A stretch of DNA of 41,687 nt, from the NCBI GenBank assembly GCA_943357915.1, contig CALRGQ010000006.1:1-41687 (forward strand), written 5' to 3'. The notes beneath the pieces were generated by a model, which was not told the DNA's origin, searched no databases, and worked only from the letters and a program-made list of their open reading frames with translations. The position numbers were made by a program, and so were the translations under genes. Source of the stretch: Candidatus Peribacteria bacterium. Its GTDB lineage: Bacteria; Patescibacteriota; Gracilibacteria; Peribacterales; Peribacteraceae. Positions 22,944-31,437 of the stretch are shown in pieces (the stretch's first letter is position 1; the number at the start of each line of letters is the position of its first letter).

Positions 22944-25928
22944 ATGCGCATTTTTGAGAAAGAATATGACAGGCTCAATCCAGGCCAGAAACAAGCCGTC
23001 GATACCGTGGAAGGTCCGGTGATGGTCATTGCGGGCCCTGGAACCGGTAAGACGCAAGTTCTTGCGATGCGAGTTGCAAATATTCTCAAGAAAACGCAGG
23101 CCAAGCCCAGTAATATTCTGTGTCTGACATTTTCAAATTCCGGTGCGACCGCCATGCGCGAGCGGCTCCGTGAGCTGATTGGTCCCGATGCGTACGGCGT
23201 CTCTGTGAACACGGTGCATGGATTTTGTGATGCGGTCATTAGCCGCAATGCACCCGTATTTTCTTACTGGTCAGCGAAGAAACAAATCTCGGATCTTGAA
23301 AAATACCAGACCATGCAACGCATCGTTGATGCTGTAAGTGAAGGATCGGCACTGATTAATCCTAAAAATCCATATGAGAAAATTTCGGGGCTACTTAGCC
23401 GTGTGAGTGATTGCAAACGCGAAGGACAAAATCTGAAAGATCTTCAGAGTGTCGCATTGCAGTACGACACTGTCATGTCCGAAAAGAGTAAACCCGGCAC
23501 GAAGATTCACGAGAAAAATTTGCTCTCAGCCCGGAAATTTCGTGATTTTGTTGATATTTTTAAACGATACTCAGAGTTATTGGAAGAAAAGGGTTTGTAC
23601 GATTATGACGATATGATCTTAACGGTTCTGAAAGTGCTGAACGTTGAGGATTGGCTTCTTCAAGCGCTTCAAGAACGATATCAGTATATTCTGGTCGATG
23701 AAGCGCAGGACTTGAACGGCGCGCAGTGGGCGGTGATTGATCGGTTGACGACGTATGACACAGTACCGCACGAACCGAATTTTTTTGTGGTCGGTGATGA
23801 TGATCAAGCGATCTACCGATTTCAAGGAGCGAATGTATTACACATGCTTGCGTTTCATGCTCGTTTTCCAAAAGCTCCCATTATTGCTCTCACGGAAAAT
23901 TATCGCTCGACGCAGACGATTCTTGATGCGGCTGGTCGGCTTATTTCCCGCAATGACGAACGTTTAGTCGGCAAACTTCCGGGACTCAAAAAAGATTTAA
24001 ACGCGTATACACAAGAGAAAGGCGAGGAACCGGCATTGTTGCGCGCCGCATCAGACTCGGCAGAACCGTGGCTCATTGCAGATCTGATTGAAGAACGGAT
24101 ACAAAAAGGCATTCAGGCACAGGAGCTTTGCGTACTGGTGCAGACCAATAGTGAACTTCGTCCGATCTACGATGTTTTGAGAGTGCGAAATATTCCGGTC
24201 GTACTTCACGGCAAGGCTGACTTGCTCGCCCATCCGGTTGTGCGGCAAGCGCTGACGATCCTCAAAAGTACCGAAGGCCATGGTGACGGTCCGTTTCTGC
24301 ATGCCCTGGCGTGTGAATGTTTTGGCTGTCATCCGGCGGATATTGCACGGATTATCGCCGCTGCGAGAGCCGATAAGCTGCCAGTGCATGACCTGACACT
24401 GGAACTTGAGACCTACGAATTGCCGTTTCTCAACCGTGAAACGCTTATCCGTGCCAGAGACATGCTGTTTGATGTCCGTCAGAAACAGGAATCCCGCACC
24501 GTACTTGAAACCGTAGAACACGTACTTCGTGAGTCCGGTATCTCAGACAGTGCCAAAGACCTAGATCCGCTGGATCTTGCAGTTGTGGAAGAATTCTTCC
24601 GGTATGTGAAACAGCGCTGTTTTGACTCGCCACTACTGACACTGAAGAAATTTCTGAACGATCTCAAGTTTTATGATGATGAAGACTTCGGACAGATTCG
24701 CCTCACGTATCAGATTCCGCATCTTGTTTCAGAAGGCGTGCAACTTCTGACCGCGCACCAAAGCAAAGGCTTAGAATTTCATACTGTGATTCTCTCAAGT
24801 TTCAGAGATGGCCATTGGGATAAACGCAGAAATCCGTCATCACTATCGCTTCCGGAAGATTTACTTTTCGGGTGGGAAACCGAACAGAAAAAGTTTGAGA
24901 AACACCAAGACGAACGCCGTGTTGCATATGTTGCCATGACCCGCGCCAAGCGTGAGCTGATCTTTATTTGCCCGCGTGAATTTGCAGTAGGGGAGCGGGC
25001 TCGTGCGGTTTCACCGTCGGCATTCTTTGCGGAGGCTGGACCGCTACCTGAGCGTGATGTTGCACTGAAGTCGCCAGAAACATCATCACTACTTCTACTG
25101 AAGCCAGAAGAAAATTCTGATGCTGAGCTGACGGCGTATTTGCACGAACGACTCAAGAATTTCGCTCTGTCGCCAACATCTCTGAGCCGGTTTTTAGAGG
25201 ATCCACTCGCATTCAGACGCGTTGATCTTTTAGGTCAGCCGGAAGAACTGACAGAATCTTCCGTTCGTTCCTTCGGATACGGCAGCGCCGTGCACTGGGC
25301 TCTGAAAGAATGGGCGACGGCGGTGCAAAGTAAAAGAAAATTTTCAGTGGAAGATTTTTTAAAAGCTTTCGAGTGGCATCTGATGGAACGAAATATTCTT
25401 ACGCAGAAACAGCGGAGTGATTTGCTGGCACAGGCGCAAGACGCCTTGCCTAAATATTTCGCGGCAAAATTAGAACATGCGACGCCGTTCATTCATGCAG
25501 TGGAGCGAGATCATCGTGGTCGTCTCGGTGACCCCTCGACCCCGCTCGGGGCAGGCATACCTCTGAAGGGCAAAATTGACCGTATCGACCGACGATCAGA
25601 CATTTCTGCTGACGCTTTTATTATCGACTACAAAACTGGCGCGCCGAAAGCACCTTCTGCTATTCGTGGAGGAGTGGAAGCTGGAAAAGTTTCGCGCTCA
25701 GGTCGTGACGGAGCAAACTTCCGTCAGCTTGTCTTCTACGCACTTCTGCTTGAAATCGCCGATCCGATGCTCGTACCACAAGTATTCACTTTGGAATTTA
25801 TTGGTGAGCGAGGTGAGGATCCGTTAGCGCGTGAATTCTCAGTCACCGAGCAGGAAAAAGATGATCTTAGAGCGCTTATCCGTCAGGTATGGGCAAAAAT
25901 TGTTGCGCTGGACTTCACACCGCTTTAG
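22944..25928 (+). CDS. UvrD/AddA-like helicase fused to a PD-(D/E)XK nuclease
   Basis: 994 residues. Superfamily 1A helicase motifs in order: Walker A GPGTGKT (31-37), DEAQD (252-256), GDDDQAIYRFQG, LTENYRST, LLTAHQSKGLEFHTVIL and VAYVAMTRAKREL. The C-terminal third (about 730-994) is a RecB-type nuclease domain with GKIDRID (876-882) and IDYKTG (D895, K897). Such fusions process double-strand breaks like AddA or AdnA. No AddB partner is in the window. Residues 863-871 (DPSTPLGAG), just before the nuclease motif, are encoded by a GC-rich palindrome that looks like a dispersed repeat inserted in frame. The start is fixed by the -10 spacing and the normal helicase N-terminus. Confidence 0.9.
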   Translation: MRIFEKEYDRLNPGQKQAVDTVEGPVMVIAGPGTGKTQVLAMRVANILKKTQAKPSNILCLTFSNSGATAMRERLRELIGPDAYGVSVNTVHGFCDAVISRNAPVFSYWSAKKQISDLEKYQTMQRIVDAVSEGSALINPKNPYEKISGLLSRVSDCKREGQNLKDLQSVALQYDTVMSEKSKPGTKIHEKNLLSARKFRDFVDIFKRYSELLEEKGLYDYDDMILTVLKVLNVEDWLLQALQERYQYILVDEAQDLNGAQWAVIDRLTTYDTVPHEPNFFVVGDDDQAIYRFQGANVLHMLAFHARFPKAPIIALTENYRSTQTILDAAGRLISRNDERLVGKLPGLKKDLNAYTQEKGEEPALLRAASDSAEPWLIADLIEERIQKGIQAQELCVLVQTNSELRPIYDVLRVRNIPVVLHGKADLLAHPVVRQALTILKSTEGHGDGPFLHALACECFGCHPADIARIIAAARADKLPVHDLTLELETYELPFLNRETLIRARDMLFDVRQKQESRTVLETVEHVLRESGISDSAKDLDPLDLAVVEEFFRYVKQRCFDSPLLTLKKFLNDLKFYDDEDFGQIRLTYQIPHLVSEGVQLLTAHQSKGLEFHTVILSSFRDGHWDKRRNPSSLSLPEDLLFGWETEQKKFEKHQDERRVAYVAMTRAKRELIFICPREFAVGERARAVSPSAFFAEAGPLPERDVALKSPETSSLLLLKPEENSDAELTAYLHERLKNFALSPTSLSRFLEDPLAFRRVDLLGQPEELTESSVRSFGYGSAVHWALKEWATAVQSKRKFSVEDFLKAFEWHLMERNILTQKQRSDLLAQAQDALPKYFAAKLEHATPFIHAVERDHRGRLGDPSTPLGAGIPLKGKIDRIDRRSDISADAFIIDYKTGAPKAPSAIRGGVEAGKVSRSGRDGANFRQLVFYALLLEIADPMLVPQVFTLEFIGERGEDPLAREFSVTEQEKDDLRALIRQVWAKIVALDFTPL
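25532..25554. repeat. GC-rich palindromic element inside the nuclease domain
   Basis: CCCC (25540-25543) and GGGG (25548-25551) pair around GCTC. The flanks match the style of the palindrome at 7616-7647 (ACCCC... CGCTC... GGGGCA). It adds about nine residues without breaking the frame. Confidence 0.5.
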
Positions 25929-25939
25929 AGTTGTGATAT

Positions 25940-26449
25940 ATGACTTTAGAAAAGTATACTCTTCCATGTAATCATCATTTTTTGAAGCACTATTTTAGTA
26001 ATCAAGAATCTGAAGTTACCGGTGAAACTTCAGAAGATTACTGTGCCAATTTGTGTCTCAGAATAAAACATAAGAATGATGAACTTCTCTCGTTGCAAGA
26101 GTATTTAATTTCAAGACTACCAATGATAACGACTAAAGAAATCAGACATTATATATGTACTGTTCTGCACTTTTCACATTGTATGAATAGTATTGGTTTT
26201 ATTCTTAGCTTTGCCAGCATTGCTGTCTATAAAACTTTTCAATTAGGCTACACTAGAGATAAAGAGATTCAGACTACGCATCACAAGATTAGAGACATTG
26301 AAATCATCATACTTCACTACATGGATTTGTTGCGTACCTTGCTTGCCGAACATCCTCATCTACTTAATTACATAGATCTTCCAGAAGACTTATATTGTCT
26401 TTGCACAAAGGGAATATTGAGCGCGAATGATCTGCGTTCTTTACGGTAA
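25940..26449 (+). CDS. Hypothetical helical protein, AT-rich
   Basis: 169 residues, starting 11 bp after the helicase-nuclease stop. Mostly helical, with histidines and cysteines scattered through the first two thirds and one moderately hydrophobic stretch (about 85-105, SIGFILSFASIAVYKTF). Its base composition is clearly more AT-rich than the flanking genes, which suggests recent acquisition. No family is recognised. TAGAGT 8 nt upstream may be a poor -10; otherwise it depends on the upstream gene. Confidence 0.5.
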   Translation: MTLEKYTLPCNHHFLKHYFSNQESEVTGETSEDYCANLCLRIKHKNDELLSLQEYLISRLPMITTKEIRHYICTVLHFSHCMNSIGFILSFASIAVYKTFQLGYTRDKEIQTTHHKIRDIEIIILHYMDLLRTLLAEHPHLLNYIDLPEDLYCLCTKGILSANDLRSLR

Positions 26450-26587
26450 AAGAACGTATTTTTCCTCTACCCATAGCCTCATCATCAATACATCCTCTCA
26501 AACACTTATCGGACCGCTTTTTAGAGGTGAATACATTGACTATATTGTTTTAGAAAGAATGTTCGATATTGCTTATCTAGATTCAAA

Positions 26588-27322
26588 ATGTCTTCGTTAT
26601 CATTCACTTCCATGTTCATTCTGCATCACCTTCGAACCGCCAGCATTCTTCGCCTAGTTTTTATAGTCTTTATTTCCATCATGCCGATGTTCACGCCTAC
26701 CGCATCAGCTGCGATCGGTCACAACACAAAAGTGTATATGGCTACCGCCAATTTCGTTGCTGCAGGCTATGGTTTGGACACAACATCTTCGAGGGGTTCG
26801 GACGTACCATTGAGCACAGCAGAAGTGGATTATATTTGCTCCATGCAGCGGGTGTTGCCACAAAGCGCTGACATGTCTCTTATCGAATGGTTGGGTGTGA
26901 CGATGGCCGAGATCAGTGGGCGGGACACGAAGCAGATCATGCCTGCACTGAAAGATCCGGCATTCTGCGCTGCACGAGTTTTACACACCAGCATCAATAA
27001 AGCCGATAGGATCGTCCATCTGAACTCTAAAAATATCGTCGTCTCGACGAATCCGGTCTGGAATGCGTGTGTCAGCGGCGTACCCGTGAGCCTTGCACTT
27101 ATTCGCAGCAACCAAGATACATTTGCGCATCGCCAAGGTTCGCTTAGAACATTGTTTGCCAAGACCTGCCGAGACTATCACCGTGGAGATATCAGCATGT
27201 GGCAGCATCCGGACTTTCCGGGCCTTGAGGTTCAGCTGGATGCCAAAGGTCGGCTACTTGGAGGTTTACCAACTGGATTCATCGTAAAAAAAGATGTGAA
27301 GAAGTCAGTCGTGAAGAACTAG
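26588..27322 (+). CDS. Secreted protein of unknown function
   Basis: 244 residues. The N-terminus has a typical signal peptide: a basic segment, a hydrophobic core (about 20-36, ILRLVFIVFISIMPMF) and a likely cleavage site after TASA at about residue 41. The mature part has five cysteines, which could form disulfides, in a mixed sequence with no recognised motif; the tail is lysine-rich. The stop TAG overlaps the stop of rdgB on the other strand in the palindrome CTAG (27319-27322). Function not known. Confidence 0.65.
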   Translation: MSSLSFTSMFILHHLRTASILRLVFIVFISIMPMFTPTASAAIGHNTKVYMATANFVAAGYGLDTTSSRGSDVPLSTAEVDYICSMQRVLPQSADMSLIEWLGVTMAEISGRDTKQIMPALKDPAFCAARVLHTSINKADRIVHLNSKNIVVSTNPVWNACVSGVPVSLALIRSNQDTFAHRQGSLRTLFAKTCRDYHRGDISMWQHPDFPGLEVQLDAKGRLLGGLPTGFIVKKDVKKSVVKN

Positions 27323-27909
27323 CGTTTACGTAAAAAATCATGCAGTTTTTGCAGTGCCTGACCGCGGTGACTGACGCTATTTTTTTGTTCTACGCTCATC
27401 GCAGAATAGACTGTGTCGTAGCCATCTGGCTTAAAACATGCAGAAATTGGCAAACCCGGAAGATAACTAGCTTCCAGAGTTTTAGTGATCACGCCTTTGC
27501 ATTCGCCTTCGAAGATATGCGTTTCTCCTGATGCATCGATATACGCTAAGCAGCAAATAAACGTTGCCTGTTTATTCGTTTCTGTTTCCATGCGCTTCAG
27601 GAAAAAATCGATCCATTCCTGATCCGAAGCGTCGGCTCCGGCTCCCCACCTTCTGGTTTGTACGCCAAGTTCATTCTTCAGTGCATCTATAACGATGCCA
27701 GAGTCATCTGCAAGCGTCGGAACCCGTGCTAGTTCAAAGTAATGCGCAGCTTTGATGATGGCATTATCACGATACGTTTCACCGTGTTCGTGTGGCGAAT
27801 CAGTAATGCCAAAGTCTGCAGGAGTTTTGATTGTGAGCGGGATATCCGAAAGAACCTCACTCATTTCGATGATCTTTCCTTTGTTGGTGGTGGCGAGGAG
27901 GAGTTGCAC
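27319..27909 (-). CDS. rdgB: XTP/dITP diphosphatase (RdgB/HAM1)
   Basis: 196 residues, the normal size. It hydrolyses non-canonical purine triphosphates (dITP, XTP) to keep them out of DNA and RNA. Motifs are LLATTNKGKIIEMSEVL at the N-terminus (substrate binding), ETYRDNAIIKA, LADDSGIVIDAL (metal-binding aspartates) and SVSHRGQALQKL near the end, all as in the family. The start is GTG at 27909, supported by TACACT 6 nt upstream and by the family N-terminus. It converges with the secreted-protein gene, sharing four bases. Confidence 0.93.
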   Translation of the reverse strand: MQLLLATTNKGKIIEMSEVLSDIPLTIKTPADFGITDSPHEHGETYRDNAIIKAAHYFELARVPTLADDSGIVIDALKNELGVQTRRWGAGADASDQEWIDFFLKRMETETNKQATFICCLAYIDASGETHIFEGECKGVITKTLEASYLPGLPISACFKPDGYDTVYSAMSVEQKNSVSHRGQALQKLHDFLRKR

Positions 27910-27915
27910 GGTTTT

Positions 27916-27945
27916 AGTGTACTAGTCACTCATTACTTTGGTCAT
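27916..27945 (-). promoter_or_regulatory. Promoter of rdgB, leaderless with GTG start
   Basis: On the - strand ATGACC (27945-27940), 18 nt, TACACT (27921-27916), 6 nt, GTG at 27909. It shows that the leaderless spacing also applies to a GTG start. Confidence 0.55.
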
Positions 27946-27949
27946 CAGA

Positions 27950-28147
27950 TCAATCAATATCAAAATCATCGGCGTACCCCTTGAATATTTCTTGGAGCAC
28001 GAGTGTATGATCCCTGCGAAAAGAATTTACTATTTGAGTTTTAACGTCACCTACTGTTGGCTTATGTAAGGCTTCTACTTGTTCGGGCGTTAGAGTACGT
28101 ACTCTTTGTGCTTCTAGACGTTCGAAATCTAAATCTTCTTGATCCAT
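27950..28147 (-). CDS. Small acidic hypothetical protein
   Basis: 65 residues from ATG 28147 (an upstream in-frame start at 28201 is possible but unlikely). It is helical and charged, with the composition of a small cytoplasmic regulator or adaptor: MDQEDLDFERLEAQRVRTL, a central TPEQVEALHKPTVGDVK and the acidic end GYADDFDID. No family is recognised. CAGAAT lies 6 nt before the ATG, fitting the leaderless pattern. It lies between ftsK and rdgB on the same strand. Confidence 0.55.
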   Translation of the reverse strand: MDQEDLDFERLEAQRVRTLTPEQVEALHKPTVGDVKTQIVNSFRRDHTLVLQEIFKGYADDFDID

Positions 28148-28215
28148 AAAGGTATTCTGGAAAAGGAGCCACAGAGTAGTTAAAAAGTAAGAGCTTGTCA
28201 AGTGTTGATATTATG

Positions 28216-30453
28216 TTATGAAGACACTTCTGCTTCAGCCAATCTATCAATAAAGACTTTGCGTGGCTTAGCGCCATCAGAAGGCCCAACAACGCCTTTC
28301 TCTTCCATAATATCCAGTAAACGCGCAGCGCGTGCGTAACCTACTTTGAGCTGACGCTGGAGCAGTGATGCCGAGGCTCGGCCAGTTTCTTGGACGACGC
28401 GTACGGCTTCAAAGAAAAGGTCATCGCCGCCGTTGTCATCAGCATCTAAATTGATCATATTGGTTGCTCCGTCGACAGCTCCGTTCTCGTTATTGTCATC
28501 TCCATTACCGAGCGAGATTTCCTCAGTGAACATGCCACCACCGGCGATCTTCACGACATTGATGACTCGTTCGATTTCTTTCGTGGAAATATAAATGCCC
28601 TGAATGCGCACCGGCTTAGGGGTCGACGCATTCATATAGAGCATATCGCCTTTACCGAGAAGATCTTCCGCGCCGATCGAATCCAAAATCGTCCTCGAGT
28701 CCACGGCTGAGACAACACGGAAAGCGATGCGGGTTGGGATATTTGCTTTGATCAGACCGGTGATGACATCCACGCTCGGACGCTGCGTGGCGATGATGAG
28801 GTGCATGCCGACTGCGCGAGCCATCTGCGCGATGCGCGCAATCATCGTCTCGGTATCTTTCCGATGCTGACGCATCATGAGGTCTGCTAGCTCGTCGATC
28901 ACGATCACGATCCGCGGCAACTTCTTTTCTTCTTCGGTTTGCTTTTCATTGTATTCGGCCAGGTTTCGTACACCGAGTTCTGAGAATCTGTGGAGCCGAC
29001 GTCCCATTTCAGCAATTGCCCATCTGAGTGCCTGCAGCGCCTTATCAGATTCTGTGATGACCGGCGTCAGCAAATGCGGAATGCCGTTATAGGGCATGAG
29101 TTCCACGCGCTTTGGGTCGATCAGAATGAACTTCAGTTCGTGTGGTGCGTTCTGAAATAGCAGCGAGATCAAGAACGTATTCATAGCGACGGACTTACCG
29201 GCACCGGTTGCTCCCGCGATGAGAAGGTGCGGCATGTCCTCGATCGTCGCCACGTACGCATCGCCACTCACACCGCGGCCAAGTGGGATCGTGAGCGGGG
29301 AATCAGACTGTTTGAACTGCGGAGCTTCAAGCATCTCACGCAAATACACTGTGGAACGCTTTTCATTCGGCATCTCGATGCCAACGAGTGCCTTGCCAGG
29401 AATCGGCGCTTCTATTCTCAGGCTCTGGGCAGCTAGTGCAAGTGCTAGGTCATTTTTCAAGCTTCCGATCTTACTCAGCTTAATGCCTTCCGCTGGTTGC
29501 AACGTAAACTGCGTGACTGTCGGACCAGGGTGGGCGTCTTTCATCGTCACTTCGATGCTGAATTCACTGAGCTTTTCTTTGATCCGCCCTGCCTGACGTT
29601 TGAGCTCTGCATCATCCACTGTAAGTTCACTACGCTTATTCTCGAGTAGTTCCATCTCGGGGAATTTCCATTCCTCAAAACGCGTATCTTTCATCTCCAG
29701 TAGTTCCCGTGTCTTTGCTTTCGTTACCGCTTGCACCGCAGCTTTACCGGATGGTTTCGGAGGCTCAGTTGCGAATGCCGGACGAACAATATTGATGTCT
29801 GGAGCGTTGTTATCCCGTTCGATCAAATCGATGGTCGCTTCAGCAAGTTCATCATCTAGTTCATCCTCTTCGTCATCCTCCTCTTGTTGTACACGGCGCT
29901 GTTTTACCTCTTTCACAGCCGTCAAACTCCGAAATATTGCCGGGAGATCAGGCTCAAATGTGATGAAAACACCAGCGATGAAGAGCACCGAAAGCATGAT
30001 GAAACCAGCTGTGACACTCAGAAATGCCGCAAACGGGAATGCCATCATGAAGCCAATAGCGCCGCCAAGTTCATTGCGACTATCCGCAAGATCACTCATC
30101 GGAGCTGTCAGCTGCACGATGCCAAGAAAAGCAGCGAGACACATGGAAAGACCCACCGAGCGTTTGAGCTCAATATTCGGCGAATTGCCGATCATCAGCA
30201 GACAGCCAAGCAGAATGAGAGCTGTCGGGAAGAGCACACGCCAACTGCCCATGAAAAACGTCAGAGCTTTATTGACTGCCAGCCCTACTGGCCCGGGTGC
30301 CAAAAACAGCACCATGCCAAGTCCGATCGCGACGACCGCTTTCACTTGGCGCCGTGTGTGGTCTTCCAGCTCCAGATCAAGACTAAGATCGTTCTTTCGG
30401 GAACGTCGCTTCTTGGTTCTTACGACTTTGGTTTTTCGGCAGCGCTTGGGCAT
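28216..30453 (-). CDS. ftsK: DNA translocase FtsK/SpoIIIE
   Basis: 745 residues. It pumps chromosomal DNA through the closing septum. About four N-terminal membrane helices (about 35-180) are followed by a short acidic linker (EEDDEEDELDDEL), an alpha/beta domain, and the RecA-like motor with Walker A GATGAGKS (414-421) and Walker B RIVIVIDELADLM. The C-terminal gamma winged helix (about 675-735, EAVRVVQETGRASASLLQRQLKVGYARAARLLDIMEE) would read KOPS-like orientation sequences. Complete and ordinary in layout. The start is supported by TATAAT 8 nt upstream. Confidence 0.95.
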   Translation of the reverse strand: MPKRCRKTKVVRTKKRRSRKNDLSLDLELEDHTRRQVKAVVAIGLGMVLFLAPGPVGLAVNKALTFFMGSWRVLFPTALILLGCLLMIGNSPNIELKRSVGLSMCLAAFLGIVQLTAPMSDLADSRNELGGAIGFMMAFPFAAFLSVTAGFIMLSVLFIAGVFITFEPDLPAIFRSLTAVKEVKQRRVQQEEDDEEDELDDELAEATIDLIERDNNAPDINIVRPAFATEPPKPSGKAAVQAVTKAKTRELLEMKDTRFEEWKFPEMELLENKRSELTVDDAELKRQAGRIKEKLSEFSIEVTMKDAHPGPTVTQFTLQPAEGIKLSKIGSLKNDLALALAAQSLRIEAPIPGKALVGIEMPNEKRSTVYLREMLEAPQFKQSDSPLTIPLGRGVSGDAYVATIEDMPHLLIAGATGAGKSVAMNTFLISLLFQNAPHELKFILIDPKRVELMPYNGIPHLLTPVITESDKALQALRWAIAEMGRRLHRFSELGVRNLAEYNEKQTEEEKKLPRIVIVIDELADLMMRQHRKDTETMIARIAQMARAVGMHLIIATQRPSVDVITGLIKANIPTRIAFRVVSAVDSRTILDSIGAEDLLGKGDMLYMNASTPKPVRIQGIYISTKEIERVINVVKIAGGGMFTEEISLGNGDDNNENGAVDGATNMINLDADDNGGDDLFFEAVRVVQETGRASASLLQRQLKVGYARAARLLDIMEEKGVVGPSDGAKPRKVFIDRLAEAEVSS

Positions 30454-30461
30454 CGGGCAGT

Positions 30462-30467
30462 ATTATA
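30462..30467 (-). promoter_or_regulatory. -10 of ftsK
   Basis: Perfect TATAAT on the - strand, 8 nt before the ATG at 30453, so the leader is 0-2 nt. Confidence 0.6.
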
Positions 30468-30512
30468 GAACAGAAACAGGGGGTGTGCGATAGCTCATGC
30501 AACGCTCATCGG

Positions 30513-31289
30513 CTACTCCTGAAACGTCTTTGCTCCGATGCTTGCAAGCTCAAAGAGGCTCGTGAGAACTCTGGCCATGTCCTTGTGGTAGATCTTCATC
30601 CCCGCGGGCTTGTCGCCGTGCGTTACGAAGAGTGCGATCATGTCGCCGATAATATTAAGTTCACAGTCGGCGGGGAACCGCTTGTGCGGTACAAGGAGCG
30701 TCGTGCGTAGCTCATTTTTATCGCGCTTCTGATACTGTTTCGCGTCCTTGCTATCCGGTTGGATGCTTCGGACATGCATTCCCTTTGCCACCCTTTTCTT
30801 GGTATATGACTGCCACGAATCATCTTTACTGCTTGTGTGAAACGTATTCAGACCGAAGCACAGCTGCTCTGGCTCGTTCTCATCGAGCGTTTCATTGATG
30901 AGAACCTGCACCGCCTCTGTGCCCTGGTAATACTTGAGCTCGCCTTTTACTTCAAGCACGGGCTTGAGCTGTTTTTCCTGCAATGTTCGGAGTGCAGGGA
31001 GCAAGCTCTCAGCTTCTTCCTCAAGATCGACCTGTCGTGCCACTTTTTCTTTACAGAGATGGACGATCTCCTCAGGCGTGGCTGCTTCGAAGTACGCGAC
31101 GCCATTTTTCTCGAATGATGAGACGAACATCTTTTTCTTCAGCGACCGAAGCGATGCGTACGCAGTGACGCGATTGAGGTTCAGCCGTTTGCCGACAATA
31201 CTGGCGATTGTTGGACCGGATTCTAGCAAGTAGAGGTAGATTTTCTCTTCGTTCGTTGTGAGGCCGAGTTGTGTGAAGAAAGTATGCAT
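30513..31289 (-). CDS. TrmB-family transcriptional regulator
   Basis: 258 residues. The N-terminal winged helix (about 1-75: LGLTTNEEKIYLYLLESGPTIASIVGKRLNLNRVTAYASLRSL) is characteristic of TrmB-type regulators. A coiled-coil helix (about 85-115) and an effector-like C-terminal domain (about 120-255) follow, the latter of the type seen in many small TrmB proteins of CPR bacteria and archaea. The effector is unknown. It is divergent from the 696-residue orphan gene, and palindromes in the shared 148-bp space suggest that it regulates itself and perhaps that gene. Confidence 0.82.
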   Translation of the reverse strand: MHTFFTQLGLTTNEEKIYLYLLESGPTIASIVGKRLNLNRVTAYASLRSLKKKMFVSSFEKNGVAYFEAATPEEIVHLCKEKVARQVDLEEEAESLLPALRTLQEKQLKPVLEVKGELKYYQGTEAVQVLINETLDENEPEQLCFGLNTFHTSSKDDSWQSYTKKRVAKGMHVRSIQPDSKDAKQYQKRDKNELRTTLLVPHKRFPADCELNIIGDMIALFVTHGDKPAGMKIYHKDMARVLTSLFELASIGAKTFQE

Positions 31290-31296
31290 AGCAGTA

Positions 31297-31318
31297 TGGT
31301 GTTAGAGTGATGACACCA
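31297..31318. promoter_or_regulatory. Inverted repeat upstream of the TrmB gene
   Basis: TGGTGT (31297-31302) and ACACCA (31313-31318), centres 16 bp apart, immediately upstream of the TrmB-type start, where its -10 should be. A plausible autoregulatory operator. Confidence 0.45.
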
Positions 31319-31364
31319 GATATTATACATGAAAAATGGCTTAGGATAAATAAAATATAGGTTT

Positions 31365-31409
31365 ACAATTAATATTGTTATTGACGTATAAACATTATTA
31401 TAACACAAT
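31365..31409 (+). promoter_or_regulatory. Palindrome and possible promoter of the 696-residue gene
   Basis: ACAAT-TAAT-ATTGT (31365-31378) is a palindrome directly before TTGACG (31381-31386), a good -35, with CACAAT 17 nt later (31404-31409). The ATG at 31438 would have a leader of about 22 nt without Shine-Dalgarno. The position of the palindrome suits an operator. Confidence 0.5.
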
Positions 31410-31437
31410 AGAAAACTATTTTTTATCAATTTCTTCT

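Noticed and set aside
26427-26657. 76-codon frame between the two orphans
   Set aside because: Overlaps both neighbours, no promoter, no motif.
29600-30493. 297-codon serine-rich frame antisense to ftsK
   Set aside because: Composition (serine runs) mirrors the acidic linker of ftsK on the other strand; no start signal or motif.
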